A DNA stretch of 64,000 nt. Source: Chlamydiia bacterium (GTDB lineage Bacteria; Chlamydiota; Chlamydiia; Chlamydiales; Simkaniaceae). Every line of letters begins with the position of its first letter. Positions within the stretch are counted from its first letter, which is position 1. Shown here in pieces: positions 1 to 8,980 of the stretch. Where the stretch lies: assembly GCA_030429605.1 (NCBI GenBank), contig JAUIEV010000004.1, positions 62,001 to 126,000 of the forward strand, given 5' to 3'. Under the pieces are notes generated by a model. The model was not told where the DNA came from, searched no databases, and saw nothing but the letters and a program-made list of their open reading frames with translations. The position numbers and the translations under genes are program-made.

Positions 1-819
1 ATTGAAATTCAGTCAGTTAACAGAAAAACGCTTGAGATGCACTTTCACATGCCAAGGGAGTTTTTGTTCGCTGAATTACACCTCAAAAAAGTTATAGCGA
101 GAAAGGTCCATAGAGGGCAGCTCACTGTCCGAATTTCTCGAGAACTCACCACAGGTCAACACCTGCCGAATTTACCCTCAAATGACCAATTAAAGCACAT
201 TGTAGAGTACGTAAGCGACGTAAAGGCTTCACTAAACATAACTGAAGACATGACGCTGCCACTCCTTTTTGATCTAGCAGCAAGAATTGGGCAGTCAGAG
301 GTTATTGAAGACGAAAAACGATTCCTCGAAGAGATTTCTGAAGGGTGTGCAGCATGCGTGGACACGCTATTTGAAATGAAATGCAGAGAAGGGGAAGAGT
401 TAAAAAAAGACTTTCTCTTTCATATTCAGAAACTACAAGCAATTGTAGAAGAGATTGCTGCAGAAGGAGGTTCAGCAAAGGACCGGTTTGAAAAAAGGCT
501 TTCTGAGAGAATGAAAGACTTTGCTCCTATAGAAAATGTAGAGGATGACAGGCTCATTCGTGAGATAGCTATTTTAGGTGAGAAAATAGATATTGCAGAA
601 GAGATAACACGGCTTCGCTCGCATTGTGGTCAGTTTCTTGAACTCCTTGAAAAAGACGAAGAGCGACTTGGAAGAACATTTGAATTCCTCCTTCAAGAGA
701 TGAACAGAGAAGCGAATACAATAGCCTCAAAATCGCAAGAACTCAGCATTTCCCAAAAAGTCGTCACTATAAAAAGTGAGCTTGATAAATTGAGAGAGCA
801 AATTCAAAATGTCGAGTAG
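1..819 (+). CDS. yicC: YicC/YloC family endoribonuclease, 5' end cut by window edge
   Basis: The reading frame is open from base 1, so the start lies outside the window; 272 residues are visible. The first visible residues (IEIQSVNRKTLEMHFHMPRE) match the family's conserved N-terminal signature of the type EIRSVNHRFLD...LPRE, so only the MTGFG-like opening is missing. The C-terminal part is highly charged and helical, and contains the pattern ITRLRSHCGQFLELL with the R-S-H triad typical of the YicC C-terminal domain. It ends in the conserved FLLQEMNREANTIASKSQ region. YicC proteins are reported to be endoribonucleases. The stop overlaps the start of the guanylate kinase gene by 11 bases, which suggests translational coupling. 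The ATG at 37 is internal and is not the true start. Confidence 0.9.
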   Translation: MEIQSVNRKTLEMHFHMPREFLFAELHLKKVIARKVHRGQLTVRISRELTTGQHLPNLPSNDQLKHIVEYVSDVKASLNITEDMTLPLLFDLAARIGQSEVIEDEKRFLEEISEGCAACVDTLFEMKCREGEELKKDFLFHIQKLQAIVEEIAAEGGSAKDRFEKRLSERMKDFAPIENVEDDRLIREIAILGEKIDIAEEITRLRSHCGQFLELLEKDEERLGRTFEFLLQEMNREANTIASKSQELSISQKVVTIKSELDKLREQIQNVE

Positions 820-1408
820 CATGAAGCTTATTGGAAATAGAGAAAAAGGAATCCTTTTTATCATGAGTGCCCCTGCAGGAACGGGGAAGACGACCCTTGC
901 TAGCAAATTGACACGAGAGTTTCCAGAACACATCGTTCGTTCTATTTCGACAACAACAAGAGCTCCAAGAGATGGTGAAATCAATGGAGTAGACTATTTC
1001 TTCATACCAGAGCCCGAATTTCTAGAAAAGAGAGAGAGGGGGGAGTTTTTGGAGTCTGCCAAAGTGTTTTCTAATTACTACGGAACGTCAAAGGAAGCGG
1101 TTGTAACGCTCCTTTCTGAAGGGAAACATGTTCTTTTGGTAATAGATACACAAGGTGCTGAATCCATTAGAGATAAAATGGAAGCTGTTACCATTTTTAT
1201 CAAGCCGCCCTCAGAAGAGACGCTGAAGAAGCGATTGCACCAAAGAGGAACGGACTCTGAAGCAGATGTAACAACAAGGCTTTCTTGGGCAACAAGAGAG
1301 CTTGAGCAAGCATCAAAATTTGATTACATTATTGTGAATGATGAATTGGAACTTGCATATCAAGTTTTACGGAGTATAATAGTTGCCGAAGAACATAAGG
1401 TGCTATGA
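809..1408 (+). CDS. gmk: Guanylate kinase
   Basis: 199 residues, usual length for the family. It phosphorylates GMP or dGMP to the diphosphate with ATP in the cytosol. The P-loop is SAPAGTGKTT (residues 20-29). It is followed by the GMP-binding stretch SISTTTRAPRDGEINGVDYFF and the lid and acidic residues typical of guanylate kinases; VIDTQGAESI corresponds to the Walker B-like DIDxQG segment. The start codon overlaps the yicC stop region, and a second ATG lies 12 bases downstream (821), so the exact start is uncertain by four residues. It overlaps the next gene by ATGA, so yicC-gmk-omega is one translationally coupled unit. Confidence 0.97.
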   Translation: MSSSMKLIGNREKGILFIMSAPAGTGKTTLASKLTREFPEHIVRSISTTTRAPRDGEINGVDYFFIPEPEFLEKRERGEFLESAKVFSNYYGTSKEAVVTLLSEGKHVLLVIDTQGAESIRDKMEAVTIFIKPPSEETLKKRLHQRGTDSEADVTTRLSWATRELEQASKFDYIIVNDELELAYQVLRSIIVAEEHKVL

Positions 1409-1605
1409 TGAGTTTACATGAATCACTTACAAACGAAATTTTAACTTCCGAAATGCCGAACAAGTTTCGCCTCGCTCAAGCAGCTATTCAGCTTGCACGT
1501 CACCACATTGCTGCAGGCCAAGACTTTACGGTAACAATGCTTATCGATGAAATGAAAAAAAACCCTCATTATATCAATGAGATGGAAGAGGAAAAGGCGT
1601 CTTAA
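1405..1605 (+). CDS. rpoZ: RNA polymerase omega subunit-like protein
   Basis: A 66-residue protein starting inside the gmk stop codon (ATGATGA). The region NKFRLAQAAIQLARHHIAAG (residues 19-38) resembles the conserved N-F-L-V-L-x-A-x-R-A-R helix of RNA polymerase omega, and gmk-rpoZ adjacency is widespread in bacteria. Chlamydial omega proteins are short and divergent, and a hypothetical small gene sits in this position between gmk and metG in Chlamydia. The assignment rests on gene order plus weak motif similarity. Two tandem ATG codons (1405 and 1408) are possible starts. Confidence 0.65.
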   Translation: MMSLHESLTNEILTSEMPNKFRLAQAAIQLARHHIAAGQDFTVTMLIDEMKKNPHYINEMEEEKAS

Positions 1606-1611
1606 TTCACT

Positions 1612-3657
1612 ATGAAAATACTTGTCACTGCTGCACTCCCATATGCAAACGGTCCACTCCATTTTGGGCACATAGCTGGTGCGTATCTTCCGGCAGATTG
1701 TTATAGCCGGTTTATGCGTCTTTTGGGGCATGACGTCCTCTTTGTCTGTGGGTCTGATGAACATGGTGTTGCTGTGACAATGAGTGCTGAAAAGGCTGGT
1801 CGAACACCGGTTGAACAAGTTGATCTCTTTCACTCAATCAACTATGCCTTTTTTCAAAGACTCCATATGAGTTTTGATCATTATTCTAGAACGACTTGGA
1901 AAGGGCATGTAGAGCCATCTCAAACGTTTTTCACTCAATTATATGAAAATGGATACATTGAGAAAAAAACAACTGACCAACTCTATTCTGAAAACGACAA
2001 GAAATTTTTAGCTGATAGGTATGTTGTTGGAACTTGTCCAAAATGTGGCTTTGAAGAAGCAAGAGGTGATGAGTGTCCACAGTGCGGAGCTTCATATGAA
2101 GCCACAGACTTAAAAAATCCACGCTCAAAAATGACAGGTGCTGCGCTGACGCGTAAGCCAACAACACATTGGTTTCTCAAATTCGACATGTTTAAGGAGC
2201 AGCTGAAAGCATGGCTTGAAACGAAAGATTGGAAGCCAAACGTTGTTAATTTTGTGAAGCACTACATTGATGATCTACGACCAAGAGCCATTACTCGAGA
2301 TGGAGATTGGGGGATTCCTGTCCCACTTGAAGAAGCGAAAGGAAAAGTCCTGTATGTGTGGTTTGATGCACCAATCGGATATATTTCAGCTACACAAGAG
2401 TGGGCGCAAGAAATAGGTCAGAAGGACGCGTGGAAAAGCTTCTGGTGTGATGAAGAAACAAAGCTTGTACATTTCATTGGGAAGGACAATATTCCTTTCC
2501 ACACGATCTTTTTTCCTGCAATGCTCATGGGGCAAAATGAGCCATATAAACTCCCGGATGATGTTCCGGCAAATGAGTTCTATAACTTAGAAGGAAAGCA
2601 GTTCAGTAAATCGTCTGGCTGGTATACTGACCTTGATGATTTCTTTTCTCACTTTAGTTCAGATCAGATACGCTATGCTATAGCTGCGAATGCACCTGAA
2701 TCGCAAGACTCAGAGTTTACTTGGGCAGATTTTCAAATGCGTTGCAACGCAGAACTTGTCGGCAAACTTGGAAACCTCATTAATAGAGTCCTTGTCTTTA
2801 CGCAAAACAATTGTGAGCATACAGTACCCCCTCTTACTAATTTAGGTGAAGTGGAGCAGGCATTTATTGCAAATGTTGACTCTCTTATGTCGAGCGTTAA
2901 AGAAGCGTACTCTACCTATAAATTGAGAAAAGCTTCTCAGCTCCTCATGGAACTTGCGCAAGCTGGTAATGTGTTTTTCGATGCAATGAAGCCGTGGAAG
3001 CTTGCAAAAGATCCAGCAGAGAGAACTCGGTTAGATGCTTGTATAGCTTCTTGTTTTTACTGCTTAAAAGCCTTGGCGCTTGCAATGTTTCCAATTACAC
3101 CAGAAGCTGCACAGAAGCTGTGGACCCTTCTTGGATACAAAACACCTCTTCACACGCATACTTGGGACGATGTCATAGAAACAGCTGTTCCAGAAACAAA
3201 TGCACTTCCCGAGCCATCAGTGCTTTTTGAAAAAGTCGAAGATGTACTGATCCAAAAAAAACAAGCTGAACTATGCAGTAAAAATGCACAAGAGAGCCTA
3301 CCAACTGTACCAAAGCAGTATGAGCCACTAAAAGAGACAATTACGATAGATGATTTTTCAAAAGTAGATCTTCGTGTTGCCAAAATCATTGAAGTTTCCC
3401 GAGTTGAAAAATCTAAAAAACTCTTAAAACTTCACGTTGATCTTGGGTTTGAAAAAAGGCAAGTGTTAGCGGGTGTCGCAAAACATATTGAGTCGCTTGA
3501 ATCACTTGTAGGGAAACGTGTTGTTATAGTGGCGAACCTAAAGCCAGCAAAACTCATGGGTATCGAAAGTCAAGGGATGATGCTTTGCGCAGGAGATGAC
3601 GTAGCATTAGAACCGATTCACATTCAACAAGCTGGTGTAGGACTACCTGTCCGCTAA
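1612..3657 (+). CDS. metG: Methionyl-tRNA synthetase
   Basis: 681 residues. It charges tRNA-Met. The class I signature is LPYANGPLHFGH (HFGH at residues 17-20). A zinc knuckle CPKC (142-145) is followed by a second CPQC pair about 14 residues later, as in the long E. coli-type enzyme. The second catalytic signature is FSKSS (331-335). From about residue 577 the protein carries a C-terminal EMAP-II/Trbp111-like tRNA-binding domain (KVDLRVAKIIEVSRVEKSKK, then GKRVVIVANLKPAKLMGIES). It begins 6 bases after the omega gene and ends overlapping the convergent recD2 gene by 15 bases, leaving no room for a separate terminator. Confidence 0.97.
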   Translation: MKILVTAALPYANGPLHFGHIAGAYLPADCYSRFMRLLGHDVLFVCGSDEHGVAVTMSAEKAGRTPVEQVDLFHSINYAFFQRLHMSFDHYSRTTWKGHVEPSQTFFTQLYENGYIEKKTTDQLYSENDKKFLADRYVVGTCPKCGFEEARGDECPQCGASYEATDLKNPRSKMTGAALTRKPTTHWFLKFDMFKEQLKAWLETKDWKPNVVNFVKHYIDDLRPRAITRDGDWGIPVPLEEAKGKVLYVWFDAPIGYISATQEWAQEIGQKDAWKSFWCDEETKLVHFIGKDNIPFHTIFFPAMLMGQNEPYKLPDDVPANEFYNLEGKQFSKSSGWYTDLDDFFSHFSSDQIRYAIAANAPESQDSEFTWADFQMRCNAELVGKLGNLINRVLVFTQNNCEHTVPPLTNLGEVEQAFIANVDSLMSSVKEAYSTYKLRKASQLLMELAQAGNVFFDAMKPWKLAKDPAERTRLDACIASCFYCLKALALAMFPITPEAAQKLWTLLGYKTPLHTHTWDDVIETAVPETNALPEPSVLFEKVEDVLIQKKQAELCSKNAQESLPTVPKQYEPLKETITIDDFSKVDLRVAKIIEVSRVEKSKKLLKLHVDLGFEKRQVLAGVAKHIESLESLVGKRVVIVANLKPAKLMGIESQGMMLCAGDDVALEPIHIQQAGVGLPVR

Positions 3658-5841
3658 AGCTAATTGCGTCTGTAAAAGTGTTTTCAATCCAGTAAATCTG
3701 TTTTGTACATTATCATTCTTCGTTGCAATTGCTATTGCTTGCTTTGTGCCAACTAGCACGACAAGTTTCCTTCCTCTAGTAATTCCAGTGTAGAGAAGAT
3801 TTCTGAAGAGCAGCTTAAAATGTGAAGTGTGGATCGGAATGACAATGCATGGGCACTCAGAGCCTTGGTATTTGTGAACGGACACAGCATAGGCAAGCAT
3901 GAGTTCATCGAGCTCTACGAAATCGTATATCACCTCGTTTCCATCAAAAAGAACTGCGACTTCCTGCTCCTCAAAGTCTATGTACTCAATACGACCAACA
4001 TCACCATTGTATATACCCTTATCGTAGTTATTTTTAATCTGCATCACTTTGTCGCCGATACGGAACCTCCGTCCCATCCGCTCAAGAGAAGAAGGTTTTG
4101 GATTGAGGGCTTCTTGTAGGGCCAAATTGAGATTTTCAGTTCCTACAATCCCTCTTTTCATGGGGGTGAGAACCTGGATGTCATCGATAGGATTAAAGCT
4201 ATACTTAGAAGGAAGCTCAGACTTAATGAGAGGAATTACTCGCTCAAGTATGGTTTCAGGAGTTTTTCCTTCATAAAACAAAAAATCTCCTGATACATCA
4301 TCTAAATCAGGAAAAATTCCTTTGTTTATTCTATGGGCATTGGTCACGATTTTAGAACCGCGTGCTTGCCGAAAGATCTGCTCAAGCTGGGTGACAGACA
4401 CTCTCTCTGAAGCGATGACATCTTTTAAAACAGAGCCAGCGCCAACAGAGGGGAGTTGGTCGATATCTCCGATAAATACAACGCGAGCATGGTCAGGGAT
4501 TGCCTTTAAAAGATTGTACATAAGTTGAGTGTCTATCATTGATGCTTCATCAATAAGAATCAAATCACAGTCGAGAGGGTGTTTTTTGTTCCGTTTAAAC
4601 CCACCATTTTTAAAATCAAATTCAAGCAAACTATGAATGGTCGATGCTTTCTTCCTACAGATTTCTTGCATTCTTTTTGCTGCACGGCCTGTAGGCGCAG
4701 CAAGTAAAATTTTCTCGGTGAGCTTTTCAGTAATTCGTAAAATTGCCTTTGTAATCGTGCTCTTTCCTGTACCTGGGCCACCGGTGATGATATGCACCTT
4801 TTCTGATGTGCACGCTATAATCGCTGAAACCTGCTCTTTTGCAGGCTGTATACGCATCATCTCAGCAACCCATGGAAGGGCTTTTTCATGATCAATGGAT
4901 CGTAAAAGTGAGGGTGTTTCCTGCAGTCTTGCAAATTCCCTTGCAATACCGACCTCTGAGAGGTAGAGCGGCTTTACCCAAACAAAAGGTATTTCATCAA
5001 TTGGATTTCGAACAATCTCGCCTCGCTCATCAAGAAGGTGAATAGCCTGCTCAATAAGCTCTGCAGCAACCTCAAGAAATCCACACACGTGTTCAATAAG
5101 GTCTCTTTCAGGGAAGCATGTATGGCCTTCTTGACTCAGTTCCCATAAAAGGTGCTGTACGCCGGCCTCAACCCTTTGAGGAGCATCATGTGCAATCCCT
5201 AAATGGTTTGCGAGCTCATCAGCTGTCTTAAATCCAATTCCAAAAATGGAGCGAGCAAGCTCATACGGATTCTCTTGAATTTTTGATATACTCTCATCAC
5301 CATACACTTTGTAAATTTTCTGGGCATATGAGCAACGAATCTGTTTTGATTGCAGAAAGAGCATAAGAGTCCGGATCGACTTTTGCGCATGCCAGCATTC
5401 AGCAATACTCTGGATTTTTTTCTCGCCAATGCCTGGAATTTCTAACAGTCTGTCTGGATCCGAATCAAGAATCTCAAACGTTCTGTTTCCAAAATATCCA
5501 ACAATTTTTTTAGCGAAAGAAGGGCCTACCCCTTTTATTAAGCCTGAAGAAAGATACTTCTCAATGCCCCCAACATCGGTTGGAGTGTCGAGAGAAAATG
5601 TGTGGACTTCGAACTGCCTACCATGCTGAGGATGGTGCTTCCAGGTTCCCTCACAAATAATAGTTTCCCCAGGCTGCACACCAGGGAGCGTCCCAACAAT
5701 TGACAGAAGATCTTTCTCTTGCCGCATCTTAATCTTTGCCACCGTAAAGCCATTCTCTGCATTGGTGAAAAGTACTCGTTCAATAGTTCCACAAATCTGT
5801 TCCATGCCAATACTTATACGCTCCAAGCGAGAAAATGTCAC
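3643..5841 (-). CDS. recD2: RecD2-type superfamily 1 DNA helicase
   Basis: 732 residues. It is a 5'-3' helicase of the RecD2/TraA class, acting without RecBC partners. An N-terminal OB-like segment (about 15-85) is followed by helix-hairpin-helix segments (GLIKGVGPSFAKKIVGYFG near 100-118, and LEIPGIGEKKI near 133-143). Walker A is GGPGTGKST (354-362), Walker B is LILIDEASMID, and later motifs include VFIGDIDQLPSVGAGSVL, QIFRQ and VHKYQGSE near the end. The first codon is GTG at 5841 with AGGA five bases upstream; an internal ATG at 5805 (MEQICGTIERV) has no well-placed ribosome binding site. Convergent with metG, as recD is with metG in Chlamydia as far as I recall. Confidence 0.93.
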   Translation of the reverse strand: MTFSRLERISIGMEQICGTIERVLFTNAENGFTVAKIKMRQEKDLLSIVGTLPGVQPGETIICEGTWKHHPQHGRQFEVHTFSLDTPTDVGGIEKYLSSGLIKGVGPSFAKKIVGYFGNRTFEILDSDPDRLLEIPGIGEKKIQSIAECWHAQKSIRTLMLFLQSKQIRCSYAQKIYKVYGDESISKIQENPYELARSIFGIGFKTADELANHLGIAHDAPQRVEAGVQHLLWELSQEGHTCFPERDLIEHVCGFLEVAAELIEQAIHLLDERGEIVRNPIDEIPFVWVKPLYLSEVGIAREFARLQETPSLLRSIDHEKALPWVAEMMRIQPAKEQVSAIIACTSEKVHIITGGPGTGKSTITKAILRITEKLTEKILLAAPTGRAAKRMQEICRKKASTIHSLLEFDFKNGGFKRNKKHPLDCDLILIDEASMIDTQLMYNLLKAIPDHARVVFIGDIDQLPSVGAGSVLKDVIASERVSVTQLEQIFRQARGSKIVTNAHRINKGIFPDLDDVSGDFLFYEGKTPETILERVIPLIKSELPSKYSFNPIDDIQVLTPMKRGIVGTENLNLALQEALNPKPSSLERMGRRFRIGDKVMQIKNNYDKGIYNGDVGRIEYIDFEEQEVAVLFDGNEVIYDFVELDELMLAYAVSVHKYQGSECPCIVIPIHTSHFKLLFRNLLYTGITRGRKLVVLVGTKQAIAIATKNDNVQNRFTGLKTLLQTQLALADR

Positions 5842-5849
5842 AGAATTCC

Positions 5850-5878
5850 TTGCGAAAATATCTCAACTGGAGTATGTT
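5850..5878 (+). promoter_or_regulatory. Candidate housekeeping promoter for tRNA-Asn
   Basis: TTGCGA at 5850-5855 and TATGTT at 5873-5878 are separated by 17 bases. The -10 box ends 14 bases before the mature 5' end of the tRNA, which fits a short leader. It lies immediately upstream of the divergent recD2 start. Confidence 0.4.
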
Positions 5879-5892
5879 ATTGACCAATCTAT

Positions 5893-5964
5893 TCCGGATT
5901 AGCTCAGCGGTAGAGCAGCGGACTGTTAATCCGTTGGTCGCTGGTTCGAATCCAGCATCCGGAG
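5893..5964 (+). tRNA. tRNA-Asn (anticodon GTT)
   Basis: A 72-base tRNA without encoded CCA. The acceptor stem TCCGGAT (5893-5899) pairs with ATCCGGA (5957-5963), with discriminator G at 5964. The D-arm contains AGCTCAGCGGTAGAGCA, the anticodon loop is CTGTTAA with GTT, and the T-arm contains GGTTCGAATCC. Its 3' end borders the direct-repeat block described below, which makes it a candidate integration or duplication boundary. Confidence 0.97.
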
Positions 5965-6185
5965 TCTTTTGGCGATAACGGCCCTCTTTTTAATCCCGCC
6001 GTATTAATTATACTGTCAGGATTAAAAAGAGGGCCGTTATCATCCAAAAAATGACCTATCGACTAGAGACGAGAATTCGCCGTATAAATCATACTGTCAA
6101 GATCGCCGAACAGCTCTCTGCTTCTCAGAATTTATCGTGCTTTCCTAACATTCCGAAATTTATTCTCCTCGCTATAGAATCAGAT
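5959..6185 (+). repeat. Direct repeat unit A, copy 1 (starts at the tRNA-Asn 3' end)
   Basis: This block recurs at 9472-9681. The first 85 or so bases (tRNA end GGAGTCTTTTGGCGATAACG through the palindrome to CATCCAAAAAAT) are nearly identical. The middle part (about 6050-6115) is strongly diverged, and the end (CTTCTCAGAATTTA ... CTCGCTATAGAAT) is again clearly similar. No convincing gene lies in 5965-6387; an 85-codon frame at 6051-6308 runs through the repeat and looks random. Confidence 0.85.
5974..6041 (+). repeat. Perfect 23-bp-arm palindrome, copy 1 (terminator or mobile inverted repeat)
   Basis: The left arm at 5974-5996 and the right arm at 6019-6041 are exact reverse complements over 23 bases, with a 22-base loop. 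The arms contain GGCCCTCTTTTT, so the hairpin could terminate the tRNA transcript, but there is no T run after the right arm. A decayed extra copy of the loop and start of the right arm is visible at about 6074-6106 (GCCGTATAAATCATACTGTC against GCCGTATTAATTATACTGTC). Confidence 0.85.
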
Positions 6186-6387
6186 TTGACAGTAGGTGGG
6201 AACTTTCAATTATCGGTTATTTTTCTTAGAGACAAAATGCCAACTAAAAATACCGATGCAACCGAACAGATGGTGCTCATTTTTTTACATCTTTGTTACT
6301 TAGGCTGAATATGCTAAAATTATTCTATAAAAGAGGTCAAAATGCTAATTAAAATATATGAAATGCCGTAGTAGGGAGGCATTGGTA

Positions 6388-7440
6388 ATGGCAAATCCGA
6401 CTCCAGCTCCAGGAATGGGACCAAAAGAGCATTCGTGGGCAATAGTACCTTATGTTAAATCTAGAAGAGAAGTTCAGATAGATGAGCTTGTTAGACATTC
6501 ATTTGAATTGCAAAAAACAGAGGCTCGACTCTTTCCATTTTCTGCACCAGTTACTGTTATCCACGGAACTTCTTCAGTAGGCAAGTCTTCTATTATTGCT
6601 GGAATGAGAGCGTCGATCCCTGAGCTAGAAGAATTGGGGGCTGATTTACTAGGTTATCAAATAGCCTTGAAATATATCAAAGATCATCATCCTGAAACGT
6701 ATGCTTTTTTACATTCGGTTTTGGTAGCTAAAAGTAATAATATGCATATATTGGATGCTGTTAGTGGTGGGGTGTTTCATTTTAAAGCTACAGCAACAGC
6801 TTTAGAGAGGGAAGAAGCAGATCGTAAGGCACGTGAAATTTCTGGTGAAGTTGCTCGGGCTGTTCGCTTGCCCGGAGAGGAAATAGACCATATCATGTTA
6901 GATAAAGCTATGAGCTACGCAGCAGATAAGTCTCCGGTGATATTCGATATATTGAATATTGAAAGAGTGTTTGGTCACACTCTTGGAAAAATGCCCATGC
7001 GCGTTGCTCTTGTCTATTGCCCTATTGATACACTTGTGGCTCGTATTCAAAATAGAAATCGAAGCGCATTTGAATCTCAAGAATTAAGCGAAGTTCGTTT
7101 AGGAGAATCGCCCTTAGTACAATTGGGAGAAATTTTCCGTCCAAAGGTTTTGGATGAGGAACCAGTACTATTTTCAATTACCAGAGAGCAAGTGGAAAGA
7201 GGTTTTGATGCTCTTTTCGAGGAATGGGCTCAGGTTACTCACACAAGTTATACCTCTACGGAAAAGGCAGACAGATTAGATAGGGTATTGCATGCTCTTG
7301 GCTTTACTGAACCTTCTGTAGTCCGATTGGAATATACACCGCGGTTCAAAGGGTACGATTTTGTGATTGATACGAGCGTCGTTGATTCCAGAAGCGCTGC
7401 AAAGATTCTAGTCAGAGATGTAGCATCGGAAGAGATCTAG
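6388..7440 (+). CDS. P-loop kinase/phosphotransferase-like protein, accessory
   Basis: The start is placed at 6388 (350 residues, MANPTPAPG) because GGAGG lies 8 bases upstream; an earlier in-frame ATG at 6358 has no such site. The protein has a Walker A motif VIHGTSSVGKSSI (P-loop GTSSVGKSS at 60-68), of the GxSSxGKS type found in chloramphenicol phosphotransferase-like and zeta-toxin-like kinases. SPVIFDILNIERVF later could hold the Walker B/catalytic Asp, and VALVYCPIDTLVARIQNRN resembles the LID arginine segment of small-molecule kinases. The substrate is unknown. The gene sits in a 1.3 kb segment (6186-7520) present only in the first of two duplicated modules, so it is an insertion there or a deletion from the other copy. 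Confidence 0.6.
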   Translation: MANPTPAPGMGPKEHSWAIVPYVKSRREVQIDELVRHSFELQKTEARLFPFSAPVTVIHGTSSVGKSSIIAGMRASIPELEELGADLLGYQIALKYIKDHHPETYAFLHSVLVAKSNNMHILDAVSGGVFHFKATATALEREEADRKAREISGEVARAVRLPGEEIDHIMLDKAMSYAADKSPVIFDILNIERVFGHTLGKMPMRVALVYCPIDTLVARIQNRNRSAFESQELSEVRLGESPLVQLGEIFRPKVLDEEPVLFSITREQVERGFDALFEEWAQVTHTSYTSTEKADRLDRVLHALGFTEPSVVRLEYTPRFKGYDFVIDTSVVDSRSAAKILVRDVASEEI

Positions 7441-7520
7441 AAGAAGCTTTACTCCCACTGTTGGGTAAATGTCGTGTTGGGCTATTACGAAGCCAACAAT
7501 TAGAAGGTACACATTTCAGT

Positions 7521-8937
7521 CCTGAGTACATGTTGAATACATCTTCGAAGTTGCGAACAAATTTTTGCTGAGTAAAAAGAATTGTATGCTTCTTCTTGTT
7601 GATAATGCTCGTTTGTAGATAATGAAAGCATGCTAAGAAAAAATGAAGAAGAATGTGTCATTCCACAGACGCAGAATGAAGAGATTGCAAATGCAGTAAC
7701 CCATGGGTTTGGTTTTTTAATCAGTCTTTTCGGCTGTGTTTATCTTGTTCAAATGAGTAGGGCTGCAGAGAGTCCGTTGTATTTGGCGTGCGCTCTTTTT
7801 TACGGGATTTCTCTGATCGCAACCTACACGACTTCGACTGTATATCATCTTGCTCGGAGTAGGGTGAAAGAGGTATTTCGTAGATTAGATCATGCATCTA
7901 TTTTCTTGTTGATAGCTGGAACGTACATGCCAATTTCTTTGCTTGTGCTCAAGGGTAGAGTCGGGTGGACTCTTTTCGGTATCGAATGTTCCTTTGCAAT
8001 GATTGGAATCACTTTTAAAGCCATCTTCGGGCATAAGCATGCAGTTCTGTCAGGAATTGTGTATATGGTGATGGGGTGGATGGCGATTTTTGCGATCAAG
8101 CCTCTAGTACTGTCTCTTCCGTTTCATGCTCTTGTCTGGCTTTTTAGTGGGGGCGTTTTCTATACCCTTGGTTTTGTTTTTTTTGCCTTAGACCAAAGGT
8201 TTCACTACTTCCATGCAATCTGGCATGTTTTTGTGCTTGCTGGTAGTTTTGCACACTTTTATCTTCTCTCGGCGTTTGTCTTTACCCTGTAAAACACCTA
8301 TTTGATTTGTCTCAATTAGACATGTCTTTTGCCTTGTTTTACATCCTTAAATGTATTTTCTATATAAACCATTCGTATGGTATTTTCAGTTCCTTTTCAC
8401 ATAGGAGCAAAGCCAATGCATTTTAAGCATGTAACAACGGAAGATGTACCTTTGTTAAAGAAATGGTTTAAACAAGGATATATTGCTGAATATTGGTATG
8501 GCGAGGGATTGCAAAATACTTATGACTCCATTGATAAGTTTACAAATGGAGAAGCATGTATTTTTACACTTTGGATTGCCTATGACAAAGCAACACCTTT
8601 CGGCTTTCTAATGACCTCATATGCAACAAAAGAAGATGCATTTTATGTAAAACATTTGCTAGAAGGTACCAAAGCTATTACATTAGATCTTCTTATTGGA
8701 AATACTGATTATTTAGGTAAAGGACTTAGCCATGTTATGATTCAGCAACTACTCCTACAAAAGTACTCAGATATTGACTTTGTATTTATCGACCCAGGTA
8801 TTACAAATGAGAAAGCTATCCATGTCTATAAAAAGGCAGGTTTTATTCCGATAGATGAATTTGACCCTCCTTGGAACCCTGGCTGTAACTGTCTGCTTAT
8901 GCGTCTTTCAATGAACGAGCTACGCAGCTCATGTCAT
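7521..8937 (+). repeat. Direct repeat unit B, copy 1 (hemolysin III + GNAT)
   Basis: Repeated at 9691-11108. The leader shows a few substitutions. The whole hemolysin III gene, the intergenic region and the first ~80 bases of the GNAT reading frame look identical by eye. After about 8500 the two copies differ at many positions. The last codons of the GNAT genes then diverge completely. Confidence 0.9.
7630..8292 (+). CDS. Hemolysin III / YqfA family (PAQR-like) membrane protein, copy 1
   Basis: 220 residues with about seven hydrophobic segments, the full length and topology of the HlyIII/PAQR superfamily. Family signatures are NAVTHGFGFLISLFG (26-40), STVYHLARS, LDHASIFLLIAGTYMP and FHYFHAIWHVFVLAGSFAHF near the C-terminus; the His residues of the second and last motifs are the expected metal ligands. 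Bacterial members are inner-membrane proteins with poorly defined function, although the founding protein was described as haemolytic. The ribosome binding site is weak. The protein is identical to the copy at 9800-10462, and it is followed by a GNAT gene in both modules. Confidence 0.9.
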   Translation: MLRKNEEECVIPQTQNEEIANAVTHGFGFLISLFGCVYLVQMSRAAESPLYLACALFYGISLIATYTTSTVYHLARSRVKEVFRRLDHASIFLLIAGTYMPISLLVLKGRVGWTLFGIECSFAMIGITFKAIFGHKHAVLSGIVYMVMGWMAIFAIKPLVLSLPFHALVWLFSGGVFYTLGFVFFALDQRFHYFHAIWHVFVLAGSFAHFYLLSAFVFTL

Positions 8938-8946
8938 GTATTGTAA
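8416..8946 (+). CDS. GNAT acetyltransferase, AAC(6')-like, copy 1
   Basis: The start is taken at 8416 (MHFKHVTTEDVPLLKKW) because AGGAG lies 8 bases upstream; an earlier ATG at 8377 lacks a site. The 176-residue product has the GNAT fold order. The acetyl-CoA binding region is LDLLIGNTDYLGKGLSHVMI, with the degenerate pyrophosphate loop YLGKGLS. VFIDPGITNEKAIHVYKKAG follows, the D-P-x-x-x-N-x-x-A-I-x-x-Y-x-x-A-G-F pattern of aminoglycoside 6'-N-acetyltransferases and of RimI/IucB-like relatives. It may acetylate an aminoglycoside or another amine; the substrate is inferred from family resemblance only. The sister gene is at 10586. Confidence 0.8.
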   Translation: MHFKHVTTEDVPLLKKWFKQGYIAEYWYGEGLQNTYDSIDKFTNGEACIFTLWIAYDKATPFGFLMTSYATKEDAFYVKHLLEGTKAITLDLLIGNTDYLGKGLSHVMIQQLLLQKYSDIDFVFIDPGITNEKAIHVYKKAGFIPIDEFDPPWNPGCNCLLMRLSMNELRSSCHVL

Positions 8947-8980
8947 AAAAATCAAGAAGTCATAATTAGGAAACAAATTT

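Noticed and set aside
6051-6308. 85-codon open frame just after the tRNA palindrome
   Set aside because: It lies within a repeat block whose second copy does not keep the frame, and it has no ribosome binding site or protein-like composition.
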